In this document: piece by piece, positions 1 through 9,548 of the stretch
Layout: every line of letters begins with the position of its first letter
Numbering within the stretch: position 1 is the first letter of the stretch
Assembly: GCF_014211915.1 (NCBI RefSeq)
Contig: NZ_CP060039.1
Location: forward strand, 930,001 to 994,000
DNA length: 64,000 nucleotides
From: Burkholderia cenocepacia
GTDB taxonomy: Bacteria > Pseudomonadota > Gammaproteobacteria > Burkholderiales > Burkholderiaceae
Direction: 5' to 3'
Translations under genes and position numbers: made by a program
Notes under the pieces: model-generated
What the model saw: only the letters and a program-made list of their open reading frames with translations
Told to the model about the DNA's origin: nothing
The model's database searches: none

Positions 1-143
1 GTCCGACGCCGTGTCCGCGTCGCGCAGGCTCACCCGGGATCTCGCTCCCGCCAGCGCATTGGCTGCTGCCTCGCATCCATTCCATTCGAAAACGCGATCG
101 ACGCCGATCAAACTGCATCGCGTACGGTCAGGAGACACGAACC

Positions 144-347
144 ATGCTGAGCCCGCATGAATTCTCGATGCTGCTGCGCATTGCACGTGCGCCTGACAGT
201 GTCGACCTCGCGAACCCGGCCTTTGCCGTGCTCGTGGAAAAGCGGCTGGTCGACGACACGCAGGTCCGCGTGAATGAGGTAGCGGCGCGCCCGGCGCTGA
301 CACCGATCGGCCAGATGCTGCTTTCCCGCTTCGACGAGGCGGCCTGA
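144..347 (+). CDS. small conserved-looking hypothetical protein (67 aa)
   Basis: This is a 67-residue, mixed-charge protein with no membrane segment and no signal peptide. An AGGAG-type ribosome binding site lies about ten bases before the ATG, and codon use is strongly GC-biased as in its neighbours, so it looks like a real gene. The C-terminal half (LTPIGQMLLSRF) resembles the end of a small winged-helix or MarR-like fold, but this is too weak to assign a function. It converges on the binding-protein gene to its right. Confidence 0.6.
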   Translation: MLSPHEFSMLLRIARAPDSVDLANPAFAVLVEKRLVDDTQVRVNEVAARPALTPIGQMLLSRFDEAA

Positions 348-456
348 CGGAAAAAGGAAAAGGGGAAGAAGGGAAGAAGGCGAGGAGAACGCCGCAGCTG
401 CGCGTCACGCCTTCGCCGCAGCGAAAACGTGACGCATTGAACACGCGCCGAACCGC

Positions 457-1257
457 TTACTGCGCGACCGGCACCGTCACGTCGCTGCCGAACCAGTGCG
501 TCGAGATCTTCTTCAGCGTGCCGTCCTTGCGCAGCGACTCGAGTGCGTCGTTGATCGCCTTCTCGAACTTCGGATTGCCCTTGCGGAACGGGATCGCCAT
601 TTCCTGCTTGCCGCCGTTCAGCACCGCCCCCGCGCGCAGCGGCAGGTTCGACGTCTTGATCATGTACGGCAGCATCAGGCGGTCGTCGAGCGTCGCCTCG
701 ATCCGGCCCGCGGCGAGGTCGCGCAGCTTCTCCGGCGCGCCCGGATACGTCTGCACCTCGATGCCCGGCACGGTGCGCGCCATCTGATCGTAGTTGGTGC
801 CGAGCGTCACGCCGAGCTTCTTGCCCTTGAAGTCGTCGAGCGACTTGAAGTTGCGCGTGTCGTCCTTGCGCTGGATCAGCTGCGCGGCCGAGTACGTGTA
901 CGGCTCGCTGAAGTCGAGCGCCTCCTTGCGCTGCGGCGTGATCGTGACCTGGTTGACGATCACGTCGAACTTGCCGGCCTGCAGCCCGGCGATGATGCCG
1001 CTCCATTCGGTCGGGATGAACTGCGTCTTCACGCCGAGCTTGCCGGCGACCGCGTTCGCGACGTCGACGTCGAAGCCCTCGAGCTGGCCGGACGTGCCGC
1101 GCGAGTTGAACGGCGGATAGGTGCCTTCGAGGCCGACGCGCAGCACGCCGGCCTTCTTCACGGAATCGAGCAGGTCGTCCGCGTGCGCGGCGACGGCCGT
1201 GAAGCCGAGGGCCGACGCGAGCAGCAGGCCCGACAGCAGGAACTTCGAACGTTTCAT
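457..1257 (-). CDS. tcyJ: cystine/amino-acid ABC transporter periplasmic binding protein (family 3, FliY/TcyJ-like)
   Basis: This is a periplasmic solute-binding protein of the bacterial family 3 type, which delivers polar amino acids, here probably cystine, to an ABC importer. The 266-aa protein has a Sec signal peptide (MKRSKFLLSGLLLASALGF, cleaved after AHA near residue 25). The mature start is followed by the family patterns VLRVGLEGTYPPFN, GFDVDVANAVAGKLGV and DVIVNQVTIT. From memory it closely parallels E. coli FliY/TcyJ, including LEGTYPPF, GTNY and KDGTL..IS..WFG near the C-terminus. The ATG at 1257 has GGAG seven bases upstream; a longer frame exists upstream but would bury the signal peptide. 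No permease or ATPase gene adjoins it, so the rest of the transporter must be encoded elsewhere. The cystine preference is inferred from resemblance only. Confidence 0.85.
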   Translation of the reverse strand: MKRSKFLLSGLLLASALGFTAVAAHADDLLDSVKKAGVLRVGLEGTYPPFNSRGTSGQLEGFDVDVANAVAGKLGVKTQFIPTEWSGIIAGLQAGKFDVIVNQVTITPQRKEALDFSEPYTYSAAQLIQRKDDTRNFKSLDDFKGKKLGVTLGTNYDQMARTVPGIEVQTYPGAPEKLRDLAAGRIEATLDDRLMLPYMIKTSNLPLRAGAVLNGGKQEMAIPFRKGNPKFEKAINDALESLRKDGTLKKISTHWFGSDVTVPVAQ

Positions 1258-1620
1258 CGCAGATCTCCAGGGTTCAGTGTCGTGATGTCGTGATGTGAGC
1301 GCCGGGCCCCGGTCGGACCCGGGGGGACCGGCATACGGGCACGTAGACACTACTCGCAACCGCGCCGCGCCGGAAGTCGAATTGGCCCTGATTGCAATCG
1401 ATTTCATGGCCCGGAGCAGAGCATCGCCGTGGCGCGGGCCTGCTTCGGCGAGCGGTCAGTCGGTAAGGGCTGTCCATCAAGCTTCCGGGCGCGTTTGAAA
1501 ATGTGCTTTTGAATCAGGCTACTTTGGAGGGATTCGTGCAAAGTTTTGCCTGTAAAATCGCGCAAGCGAAATGAAGCTGCGCCATCCGAGGGCGCGTCAA
1601 AAGAAGAAAAGGCCGTAGCC
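1258..1620. promoter_or_regulatory. divergent intergenic region between tcyJ-like gene and vgrG1
   Basis: These 363 bases separate two divergent genes and must carry both promoters. No convincing protein or hairpin was found. A short motif at 1511-1527 (GAATCAGGCT, one base, CTT, one base, G) recurs at 40468-40483 upstream of another T6SS-associated gene; it is described in the findings. A TAAAAT at 1553-1558 could be a -10 element for vgrG1, but no good -35 sits at the right distance. Confidence 0.3.
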
Positions 1621-4600
1621 ATGAACATGCAGAACACAATCGCCGCATTGCGCGGCGGGTTGCTTCAGCAGGACCGGTTGTTGAAGCTCGATACGCCATT
1701 GGGGAGCAACGTCCTGACCGTGCAACGGGCAGTTGGCCGTTCGCGGATCGGGCGCGCGTACGAGTTCACGCTCGACGTGCTGTCGACCGATAGCGATCTG
1801 GAGCTTAAAAAGCTGATCGCGCAGCCGGTCACGTTGTGGATTCAGCAAGGCGATCGCAGCTATCGGCCCGTGAATGGCTACGTGCACACCGCGCGTCGTC
1901 TGGGCGCCGACGGCGGGCTCACGACCTATCAGCTCACGTTCGCCGATTTCACCCATTTCCTGAAGTTCCGTCGCGACCAGCGGATCTGGAACGATACGAC
2001 CGTCGACCAGATCATCAGCGACGTGCTGAACCAGCATCCGCAGGCGAAAGGCCATTTCCGCTTTGCGCTGTCGAAGCCGTTGCCGAACCGCTCGTACACG
2101 CGACAGCACGATATCGACTGGCATTTCGTGCATCGGCTGATGGAGGACGAAGGGCTCTACTGCGCGTGGCAGCAGGCCGACGACGGCAAGTCGCACACGC
2201 TCGTGGTGACCGACAACCTGCAGACGTTCGCGCCGCTGTCGCCGCAGACCGTGCGCTTCTATCGTGGCGGGGCGGCGAGCGAAGCCGATGCGTTCACGCA
2301 ATGGTCGGGCACGCGCACGCTGCAGAGCGTCACGCGATCGACGCGCACGTTCGACTACAAGAATCCCGCGCAGCCGTCGAATCCGAAAGGCACGTCGTTG
2401 CCGACGATGGCCGGTCAGGGCGAATTGCCCGATCAGCTCGAAGTCTACGAATACACCGGTGCGTACACGTATCTGGACCAGACACGCGGCGATCATCTGA
2501 CGAAGATCCGGATGGAGCAGTGGGAGTCGGAGGCGAAGCGCTTCCACGGCGCGGGCGGCGTGCGTGCGATCGATGCCGGCCGGCGCTTCACGCTGGCGGA
2601 TCATCCCGAACACGATCGCGATCCGGCCGACCAGCGCGAATTCGCGGCGATCGGCGTCGAATGGTGGATCGAGAACAACCTGCCCGTTTCGAACGGCAGC
2701 GCGGATTTTCCGTACAGCCTGCGCGACGCGTTGACGCAAGCGCAGGAGGGCTACGGTGCCGACCCCGCGTTTCGCGTGCCGCACGACGACGGCTCGGTCG
2801 GCTTCTATCTCGTCGAGGTCGAAGCGCAGCGCGTGAACGTGCCGTATCGCAGCCCGTTCGAGCATCGCAAGCCGGAGATGCACCTCGAGACGGCGATCGT
2901 CGTCGGGCCGCAGGGCGAGGAGGTTTATACCGACGAGCTGAACCGGATTCGCGTGCAGTTCGTGTGGGATCGCCTGAACCCGGGCAACGAGAACGCGTCG
3001 TGCTGGGTGCGCGTCGTGCAGTCGGATACGGGCGGCGGCTACGGCGGTGTGCACGTGCCGCGCATCGGCGAGGAAGTGCTGATCGACTACGTCGGCGGCG
3101 ACTGCGACCGGCCGCTGGCCGTGGGGCGCGTGTACAACGGCGCGAACCAGCCGCAGTGGCATAGCGACGGGATTCTGTCCGGCTATCGATCGAAGGAGTA
3201 TTCGGGCGGCGGCTACAACCAGCTCGTGATGGACGACGCGACTGGGCAGAACCGCGTGCAACTGATGAGCAGCAGCGCGAACAGCCTGCTGCATCTGGGC
3301 TACATCATCGACCAGAACGGCAATGCGCGCGGGTCGTATCTGGGCAGCGGTTTCGATCTGCGCTCGGATGCGTATGGCGCGGTGCGGGCGAGCCAGGGCC
3401 TGTACGTGACGACGCACCCGAAGGCGGCGAACAGCCAGCCGCTCGACGTGAAGGAGGCGCAGCAGCAGCTCGTGGCGGGCGAGAGCCTGGTCGAGGCGAT
3501 GTCGGGCGTGAGCGAGCAGCATCAGGCGGAGAGCCTGAAGGACGCGCAGGACACGATGCGCGCGTTCACGGACGCGACGCAGGACAGCCAGTCGGGCAGC
3601 GCGGCGGGCGGCCGCACGGCGGGCGGCGGCACCGGTAACGCGAACGCGTTCAAGGAACCGGTGATGCTGTTCGGCAGCCCGTCGGGAATCGGGATGTCGA
3701 CGCAGCAGTCGGTGCATATGGTCGCGAACGATCACGTGAACGTGGCGAGCGGTCAGAGCGTGCACGTGGCCGCGGGCAAGTCGCTGATCGGCAGCATCGG
3801 GCAGAAGCTGAGCCTGTTCGTGCAGAACGCGGGGATGAAGCTGTTCGCGGGCAAGGGCAAGGTCGAGATCCAGGCGCAGTCGGACAACATCGAGGTGACC
3901 GCGCAGAAGGCGGTGAGAGTGGTGTCGGCGACGGACCGGATCGAGATCGCGGCCGATCAGGGGATTCTGCTGACGAGTGGTGGCGGATATATCCGCATCA
4001 AGGACGGCGACATCGAGATTCATACGCCGGGCGCGGTCGATGTGAAGGGGGCGTCGCATACGTTCGCGGGGCCGGCGAGCATGGGGTATCCGCTGCCGAG
4101 CCCGCGGCCGGATCAGCCGGGGCAGCTCGAACTGTTTCACAAGTACGTGAACGGCGAGGCGGTGAAGGGCGGCCTGTTCACGGTGAAGGACGTGAACGGC
4201 GCCGTGCTGAAGAAAGGCGCACTCGACAACAGCGGCTATACGGTCGTGAGCGGCTTGCCGCCGGGGGCAGTGCGCGTCGAATTCGGGAAAGACCCGCGCG
4301 AGTCGGATCAGCCGGCGAACTATTTCAAGCAGGCGAAGTGGCCGGCGGAGCCCGTGCAACCGTCGCCCGAGGCTGCGCAGGCCGCGGCGAGCGGACAGCT
4401 CGCGAGTCAGCTGCAAGGGATGGCGCCGGCCGCGACGACCGCGGCGATGGGGCTGGTGAGCGGCGGCGGCGCAGGTGCGGCCCTCGGCGGGCTCGCGAGC
4501 GCCGCATTGCCGGCTGCTGCGACCGCGTTGGGTGGCGCCGGCGTGGCGTCCGCGTTGCAGACCGCCTCGAGCCTGAGCGGTGCGGCGAAGCAGGTGGCCG

Positions 4601-4812
4601 GGATGGTCCAGGCCGCTCGTCAGGGCGGGCTTGCCGCGCTGGCCGCGCCGGCTGCGAATGCGGCGTCCGGGGCGTTGCAGGGCGCGTTGCCCGGTGCATT
4701 GCCTGGCGTGGCCGGTATCGCGGGCAAGGGCGCCACGACCGTGGCGTCGGCCGCGGGCGTGACGGGCATGAAGCTGCCGACAAGCGGGTTTGGCGGACCG
4801 TTGAAATCCTGA
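1621..4812 (+). CDS. vgrG: T6SS spike protein VgrG with Ala/Gly-rich C-terminal extension (VgrG1)
   Basis: VgrG trimers form the puncturing spike of the type VI secretion system and carry effectors. The 1063-aa protein has the gp27-like region at about 15-400 (RAYEFTLDVLS, RLMEDEGLY), the gp5/OB-fold region at about 440-540 (VQFVWDR, CWVRVVQSDTGGGYG, PRIGEEVL) and a DUF2345 beta-helix region at about 680-830. A transthyretin-like beta domain follows at about 840-905. From about 916 there is an unusual Ala/Gly/Ser-rich hydrophobic tail of some 145 residues. The ATG at 1621 is preferred over an in-frame ATG 75 bases earlier because the family N-terminus begins here and an A/G-rich site precedes it. 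It is followed after 51 bases by the Rhs gene, its likely cargo. The core is closely similar to the second VgrG at 26.5 kb, but the tails differ completely. Confidence 0.95.
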   Translation: MNMQNTIAALRGGLLQQDRLLKLDTPLGSNVLTVQRAVGRSRIGRAYEFTLDVLSTDSDLELKKLIAQPVTLWIQQGDRSYRPVNGYVHTARRLGADGGLTTYQLTFADFTHFLKFRRDQRIWNDTTVDQIISDVLNQHPQAKGHFRFALSKPLPNRSYTRQHDIDWHFVHRLMEDEGLYCAWQQADDGKSHTLVVTDNLQTFAPLSPQTVRFYRGGAASEADAFTQWSGTRTLQSVTRSTRTFDYKNPAQPSNPKGTSLPTMAGQGELPDQLEVYEYTGAYTYLDQTRGDHLTKIRMEQWESEAKRFHGAGGVRAIDAGRRFTLADHPEHDRDPADQREFAAIGVEWWIENNLPVSNGSADFPYSLRDALTQAQEGYGADPAFRVPHDDGSVGFYLVEVEAQRVNVPYRSPFEHRKPEMHLETAIVVGPQGEEVYTDELNRIRVQFVWDRLNPGNENASCWVRVVQSDTGGGYGGVHVPRIGEEVLIDYVGGDCDRPLAVGRVYNGANQPQWHSDGILSGYRSKEYSGGGYNQLVMDDATGQNRVQLMSSSANSLLHLGYIIDQNGNARGSYLGSGFDLRSDAYGAVRASQGLYVTTHPKAANSQPLDVKEAQQQLVAGESLVEAMSGVSEQHQAESLKDAQDTMRAFTDATQDSQSGSAAGGRTAGGGTGNANAFKEPVMLFGSPSGIGMSTQQSVHMVANDHVNVASGQSVHVAAGKSLIGSIGQKLSLFVQNAGMKLFAGKGKVEIQAQSDNIEVTAQKAVRVVSATDRIEIAADQGILLTSGGGYIRIKDGDIEIHTPGAVDVKGASHTFAGPASMGYPLPSPRPDQPGQLELFHKYVNGEAVKGGLFTVKDVNGAVLKKGALDNSGYTVVSGLPPGAVRVEFGKDPRESDQPANYFKQAKWPAEPVQPSPEAAQAAASGQLASQLQGMAPAATTAAMGLVSGGGAGAALGGLASAALPAAATALGGAGVASALQTASSLSGAAKQVAGMVQAARQGGLAALAAPAANAASGALQGALPGALPGVAGIAGKGATTVASAAGVTGMKLPTSGFGGPLKS

Positions 4813-4863
4813 GAGGGCGGCTCGTCAGCCGTCTTGAAAAAAACGAATTGAACGAACAACGAC

Positions 4864-7707
4864 ATGGCACAACAACTTCCACCCGGTGCAGAGAAGGAAC
4901 AGGCTGTTTCCTGGCTCAGCGATATTTCACCGAAAGACGTGGCGGCGGGGGGCGACCGTTTCAATAAGTGGTTGCTCAAGATCAGCGGCAATCACATTTC
5001 GTTCGAGGACCTCAAAACCGTCGCGAGTGCGGTGCCGATCATCGGCAACCTGATGGCGTTCTACGATGCCGTGTGCGACATCGTGACGATCGTCGAGAAG
5101 CGTCATGCCGACCTGCTCGATTACCTTGGACTCGCGATCAACCTGATCGGGGTCATTCCGGTTCCGCCGCCGCTGGCGTCGTTCCGACTGTCGGCGCGGC
5201 CGCTGTTGGCGCTTGTGCGCAATCAGTTGCTGGTGTCTCGCGGCAATCTCGGGGCGGCGATCATTGGCGTGCTCGTTGCACACGTCAACGCCGCGGCCGC
5301 GACGGAAATCGAGAACTTCCTGAAGACGTTGCAGGAAGTCCTTGTCGATCTGCTGAATGACTGCGCGGCCAAGGCGCAGGAATTGATGGTCGGTATTGCC
5401 AGCGGACTCGAGCTTGCCCTCAAAGGGCAGATTTTCGACAGTAGTGCGAACGTGCGACGTACGCAGCAGATCGCGCGGAAGATGGGCGAGCGATCCTGGT
5501 ACAACCCGAAGCTCTTGGTCGATGCGTTCGAGTACGGTTACGAAGGTTCGATCGCGTTGGGCAAGGAAGCCGGAAACGCGACGGTCGGGACCGCCGCGAA
5601 GCTGGCGCCGGATTCGTGGCTCCAACCGTTTCGCGATATCGTCGCCTTCCTGAAGACTGAAGCGCCGAAAGTCGCGAAGGCCATCCGTGATCTGAATGGC
5701 AGCGAAGAAGGCAAGATGCTCTGGCTGATCGCGCAAGTGATCGAGGCCGTGGCACGGGTGCGGGCGGGCGGCAAGCTTCGTGAAAAGACCGCCGACGTGC
5801 CGACCGGCGGCAAGGGAAGGGCACATCATGATCGCCCGCAGGAGCCGGTGGGTGCGGTCGAGCAGCATGCGCATCCGGAGGGGCCTGGCCAGAGCCCCTG
5901 CAAAGGTTGCGGGGTCGGCGCGTCGACCGGATCGATCGATTTTGCTTTCGGCGATGAGACGTTCACGCATACGGACTTTGAACTGCCCGGCGCATTGCCG
6001 CTTGTCTGGGCGCGTACTTATCGGTCACGTCTGTCCGCATACGACACCGGAGAACTCGGCGCGCGATGGATTACGCCGTACACGACGCGCATCGATATAG
6101 AAGGCGACACATGGTTCTACCGTGATGCCAGCGGGCGCAGCATTGAATATCGCGCGCTCGCAGCCGGAAGCGTGCATGACGATCTCTCGGAAAACCTGAC
6201 GCTGTCGCGACTCGACGATACGTGGGTGACGATTGCGTACGGCCATGACGAATTGCATGTGTATGAACGGCGTGGCAACGCGTTCAGGCTGGCGATGCAG
6301 AAAGATCGCGCGGGTAACACGATCACGCTCGACTACGATGCGCGCGACCACGTGGCGCGCCTGATTGATGCGAGCGGTAACGTGCTGTCGTTCGAGCACG
6401 ACAAGCACGGCCGGATCGTACTGATCGAACAGGTGCTCGAAGACGGTAAGCGTCGCACGCTCGCGAGCTACGCCTATGACGAAGCGGCCGATCTGATACG
6501 CGCAACCGATCGGCACGGCAACGCGTGGAACTACCAGTACGACCGACATCTCGTCACGCGCTATACCGATCGCACCGGCCGCGGGATGTCGCTTGAGTGG
6601 GACGGCGTGGACGCTGACGACAACGCGAATGCGAAATGCGTGCGCGAGTACGCGGACGATGGCAGCCTCGATATCCGTCTTGCGTGGCATCCGAACATCC
6701 GATTGACCTACGTGACCGATGCGCTCGGTCAGACGACGCGTTATTACTTCAACATCAAGGGCTACGTTTATCGGATCGCCTATCCGGATGGGAATGAGGA
6801 GTGGTTCCGCCGCGACGAGCACAACAATCTGACGTTGCACATTCTGCCGGACGGCAGCGTCGAGCAGATGCGTTACGACGCGCGCGGTAACCGGACATGG
6901 CACGAGCGCGCTGACGGCAGCATTGTCGAGATGGCATACGACGACAAGGACCAGATGATCCGGCTCGTCGATCCGAATGGGCATGTCTGGCAGCGCAAGT
7001 ACGACGATGCGGGCAATCTCGTCGAGGAAATCGATCCGCTCGAGCACTCGACGAAGTACAGGTATAACGACAAGGGGCTGCCGACACAGATCACCGATGC
7101 CAAGGGCGGATCGAAGGCGCTCGAATACAACGCCGCCGGGCAATTGACCGGCTACACGGACTGTTCCGGAAAGAAGACGGCGTGGCGCTATGACGATATC
7201 GGGCGTGCGATCGAGACAAAGGATGCGTCCGGGGGCGTCGTTGCTTATGCATATGGCCCGAACGGCCAGTTGACGGAGATTCGTTCGCCGGCCGGCATCG
7301 AACACGTGCAGTACGACGCTGAAGGTCGATTGCTCGGGCATACGGATCAACTCAATCGGTCGACGCGATATGGCTACGATGCCGTTGGCCGTATCGCGAG
7401 CCGCGCGGACGCGCTCGGGCAGACGATCGCGTATCGCTACGATCGTCTCGGGCGCCTGACCGCGCTGACCGATGCCAACTTTGCGACGTACCAGTTCCGC
7501 TACGATCCGGCAGGGCGGCTGATCGAGGAAATCGCCTTCGACGGCAAGTCGACGCGTTATCAGTACGATCCGGACAGCGGCAGTCTCGTTTCGATCGATG
7601 AAGCGGGTTGCGTGACGTCGGTCGACGTCGACGCGAACGGCCGGCTGCTGAAGCGCGTCGCGGGGACAGCGAGGAACGGTTTGCCTACGATCCGAGCGGC
7701 AGGTTGA
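4864..7707 (+). CDS. Rhs/YD-repeat polymorphic toxin, N-terminal part (gene split by a frameshift near 7662)
   Basis: This is the first 947 codons of an Rhs effector, a large shell protein that encapsulates a C-terminal toxin and is delivered on VgrG. Residues 1-340 are an N-terminal region with hydrophobic stretches at about 84-100 and 128-147 and no PAAR motif. A small Cys cluster (PCKGCG, about 343-349) precedes the DUF6531-type domain (about 358-440, FELPGALPLVWARTYRS). Many YD repeats then run to the end (for example YDARGNRTW and YDAVGRIASR). The repeats stop abruptly at GTARNGLPTIRAAG, which is out-of-frame sequence. The natural continuation is in the next frame from 7666. Restoring one G in the run 7662-7665 would join both parts into a protein of about 1,560 residues. 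It lies 51 bases after vgrG1 and is probably its cargo. Confidence 0.85.
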   Translation: MAQQLPPGAEKEQAVSWLSDISPKDVAAGGDRFNKWLLKISGNHISFEDLKTVASAVPIIGNLMAFYDAVCDIVTIVEKRHADLLDYLGLAINLIGVIPVPPPLASFRLSARPLLALVRNQLLVSRGNLGAAIIGVLVAHVNAAAATEIENFLKTLQEVLVDLLNDCAAKAQELMVGIASGLELALKGQIFDSSANVRRTQQIARKMGERSWYNPKLLVDAFEYGYEGSIALGKEAGNATVGTAAKLAPDSWLQPFRDIVAFLKTEAPKVAKAIRDLNGSEEGKMLWLIAQVIEAVARVRAGGKLREKTADVPTGGKGRAHHDRPQEPVGAVEQHAHPEGPGQSPCKGCGVGASTGSIDFAFGDETFTHTDFELPGALPLVWARTYRSRLSAYDTGELGARWITPYTTRIDIEGDTWFYRDASGRSIEYRALAAGSVHDDLSENLTLSRLDDTWVTIAYGHDELHVYERRGNAFRLAMQKDRAGNTITLDYDARDHVARLIDASGNVLSFEHDKHGRIVLIEQVLEDGKRRTLASYAYDEAADLIRATDRHGNAWNYQYDRHLVTRYTDRTGRGMSLEWDGVDADDNANAKCVREYADDGSLDIRLAWHPNIRLTYVTDALGQTTRYYFNIKGYVYRIAYPDGNEEWFRRDEHNNLTLHILPDGSVEQMRYDARGNRTWHERADGSIVEMAYDDKDQMIRLVDPNGHVWQRKYDDAGNLVEEIDPLEHSTKYRYNDKGLPTQITDAKGGSKALEYNAAGQLTGYTDCSGKKTAWRYDDIGRAIETKDASGGVVAYAYGPNGQLTEIRSPAGIEHVQYDAEGRLLGHTDQLNRSTRYGYDAVGRIASRADALGQTIAYRYDRLGRLTALTDANFATYQFRYDPAGRLIEEIAFDGKSTRYQYDPDSGSLVSIDEAGCVTSVDVDANGRLLKRVAGTARNGLPTIRAAG

Positions 7708-9548
7708 TCGACGCGGTGAATCGGTACAGTCGCGTGCAGTTCTTCTTCGATCCGGTCGGCAATCTGGTGCGTGAACATCACGCCTACGTTCTGTTCGGCG
7801 ACCGGCGCAGCTACGTGTGGCATCACGAATACGACGAACTCGGCAATCGGCGGCGTACCGTTCGGCCGGACGGGCATGCGGTCGACTGGTTGATGTATGG
7901 CTCGGGGCATGTGCACGGGATGCTGCTCGACGGCGAGGAGCGTGTGCAGTTCGAGCGCGATGACTTGCATCGCGAGACGGTGCGTGTGCTGTCGAGCAAG
8001 GTCGGGCAGCGCACGCACTACGATCCGGCAGGGCGCGTGCTGCAGCAGACGATCCAGCGGTCAACGTCGCCCGCGCCGCTTGCCGAGCGGCGCTATCGCT
8101 ATGACGCGGTGGGGCAGTTGTCGCGGATCGAGGACAGTCGCAAGGGCGGGACCGACTATCGATACGATCCTGTCGGGCGTTTGATCGAGGCGATCAGTCC
8201 CGTCGCGAAGGAGCGGTTCGCGTTCGATCCGGCGAGCAACATCATCGAGCCGGTGCGAACTGCCGAGACGCCTGCATCGCGTCCGAGCCCGGTGCGGCCG
8301 GAAAGCACGTTGCCGGTCGAGGTGCCGAAGGTGCTCGGGAACCTGCTGAAGGCGTATGCGGGGATGCACTTCGAGTACGACGCGCGCGGGAATCTGGTGC
8401 GCAAGCGTACGCCGGCGGGTGAGCAGGAATACGAGTGGGATGAATTCAATCGCTTGCTGTCCGCGCGGGTTGCCGAGACGGCGCGGCAGAGTCAGGCGCG
8501 GTATTTCTATGACGCGTTCGGTCGTCGTATTGCGAAGGAGGTGAACGGCGAGCGGACGGTGTTCGGATGGGATGGTGACGCGCTGGCGTATGAGAGTGAT
8601 GGCGAGCGCGGCACGCATTATCTCTACGAGCCGGGGACGTTCGTGCCGCTGGCGCAGTATGTGGCGGGGCCGGTTGAGGGGATCGAGACGCCGGTATGGA
8701 CGAGTACCGACCGCTATGTGCCCGAGGAAGACCCGCTGCAGAAGGTGCCGGAGCGGCGGGGTGATGCGGTGGTGTTCTATTACCACTGTGATCAGATCGG
8801 TACGCCGCAGCTTCTAACGGACGATGATGGCGATGTGGTCTGGGAAGCGTCGTACAAGGCTTGGGGCGAAGCGCGGGAGGTGATTGCGCGGGCGTCGAAG
8901 GCGGCAGGGATTGTGGCGAGAAGTTTGCTGCGATTCCAGGGGCAGCATTTTGATGACGAAACGGGGCTGCATTACAACCGGCATCGGCATTACGATCCGG
9001 ATAGCGGACGGTTCATAAGCAACGATCCGATTGGCCTTACGGGTGGCATCAATCTATTCCAGTACGCCAATAACCCTATTCATTGGACTGATCCGCTCGG
9101 ACTAGCTCGAACGCCTCATAGCGGGGGATGTGCCGATGCTGCTGCACGCAGCGCGCTTGAATCAGTCATGGGTAAGTCGATCCGTACCAACAAAGAATTC
9201 GGCGGATTAGTCTATGAAAAAGGCGGTCAGTACTTCGCGACGATCCCTGTACCTGGCACGGGCAGAACTTTCATCCCTGCGTTGGCGCTGCCACAAATAC
9301 CGAAGGGTGCAACCATCGTAGGCGACTATCATACGCATGGAGATTATTCGGTGCTGGGGGCGAATGGAGAAATTGTCAGGACATCAGATCCAAGCAGGGA
9401 TAGTTTCAATAGCGATGATTTCTCAAGGAGAGACAAGGAGATTACTGCTCTTGCCACACTTAAGAACAAGTGTCATCGTTCATATTTAGGTACGCCAAGC
9501 GGCAAGATCAAGGTTTATACAGTCATGGGAGGCGCGCGTGAGCTATAG
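7608..9548 (+). CDS. Rhs protein, C-terminal part with JAMM-like (DUF4329-like) toxin tip
   Basis: This frame continues the Rhs protein; meaningful sequence starts at about 7666 (SEERFAYDPSGRL). It carries further YD repeats and the conserved Rhs core end (RFQGQHFDDETGLHYNRHR, then SGRFISNDPIGL and NPIHWTDPLGLA, ending at about 9105), where Rhs proteins cleave themselves. The remaining 146 or so residues are the variable tip. The tip contains GATIVGDYHTHGDYS with HTH at 9330-9338, then SFNSDDFSRRD. That order (HxH, later S..D) resembles the JAMM/MPN metal site and matches what I recall of DUF4329 in Rhs proteins. The tip is less GC-rich than the core, a mark of exchanged tips. Its stop overlaps the next gene by 11 bases. 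Whether this part is translated depends on the frameshift. Activity of the tip is inferred, not known. Confidence 0.8.
   Translation: MRDVGRRRRERPAAEARRGDSEERFAYDPSGRLIDAVNRYSRVQFFFDPVGNLVREHHAYVLFGDRRSYVWHHEYDELGNRRRTVRPDGHAVDWLMYGSGHVHGMLLDGEERVQFERDDLHRETVRVLSSKVGQRTHYDPAGRVLQQTIQRSTSPAPLAERRYRYDAVGQLSRIEDSRKGGTDYRYDPVGRLIEAISPVAKERFAFDPASNIIEPVRTAETPASRPSPVRPESTLPVEVPKVLGNLLKAYAGMHFEYDARGNLVRKRTPAGEQEYEWDEFNRLLSARVAETARQSQARYFYDAFGRRIAKEVNGERTVFGWDGDALAYESDGERGTHYLYEPGTFVPLAQYVAGPVEGIETPVWTSTDRYVPEEDPLQKVPERRGDAVVFYYHCDQIGTPQLLTDDDGDVVWEASYKAWGEAREVIARASKAAGIVARSLLRFQGQHFDDETGLHYNRHRHYDPDSGRFISNDPIGLTGGINLFQYANNPIHWTDPLGLARTPHSGGCADAAARSALESVMGKSIRTNKEFGGLVYEKGGQYFATIPVPGTGRTFIPALALPQIPKGATIVGDYHTHGDYSVLGANGEIVRTSDPSRDSFNSDDFSRRDKEITALATLKNKCHRSYLGTPSGKIKVYTVMGGAREL

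Noticed and set aside
3181..4080. Near-identical blocks in vgrG1 and vgrG2 considered as a mobile repeat
   Set aside because: The similarity follows protein domains of two paralogous genes and has no terminal repeats or transposase.
1597..4416. Long antisense frame over vgrG1
   Set aside because: Same reasons; vgrG1 is unambiguous on the plus strand.
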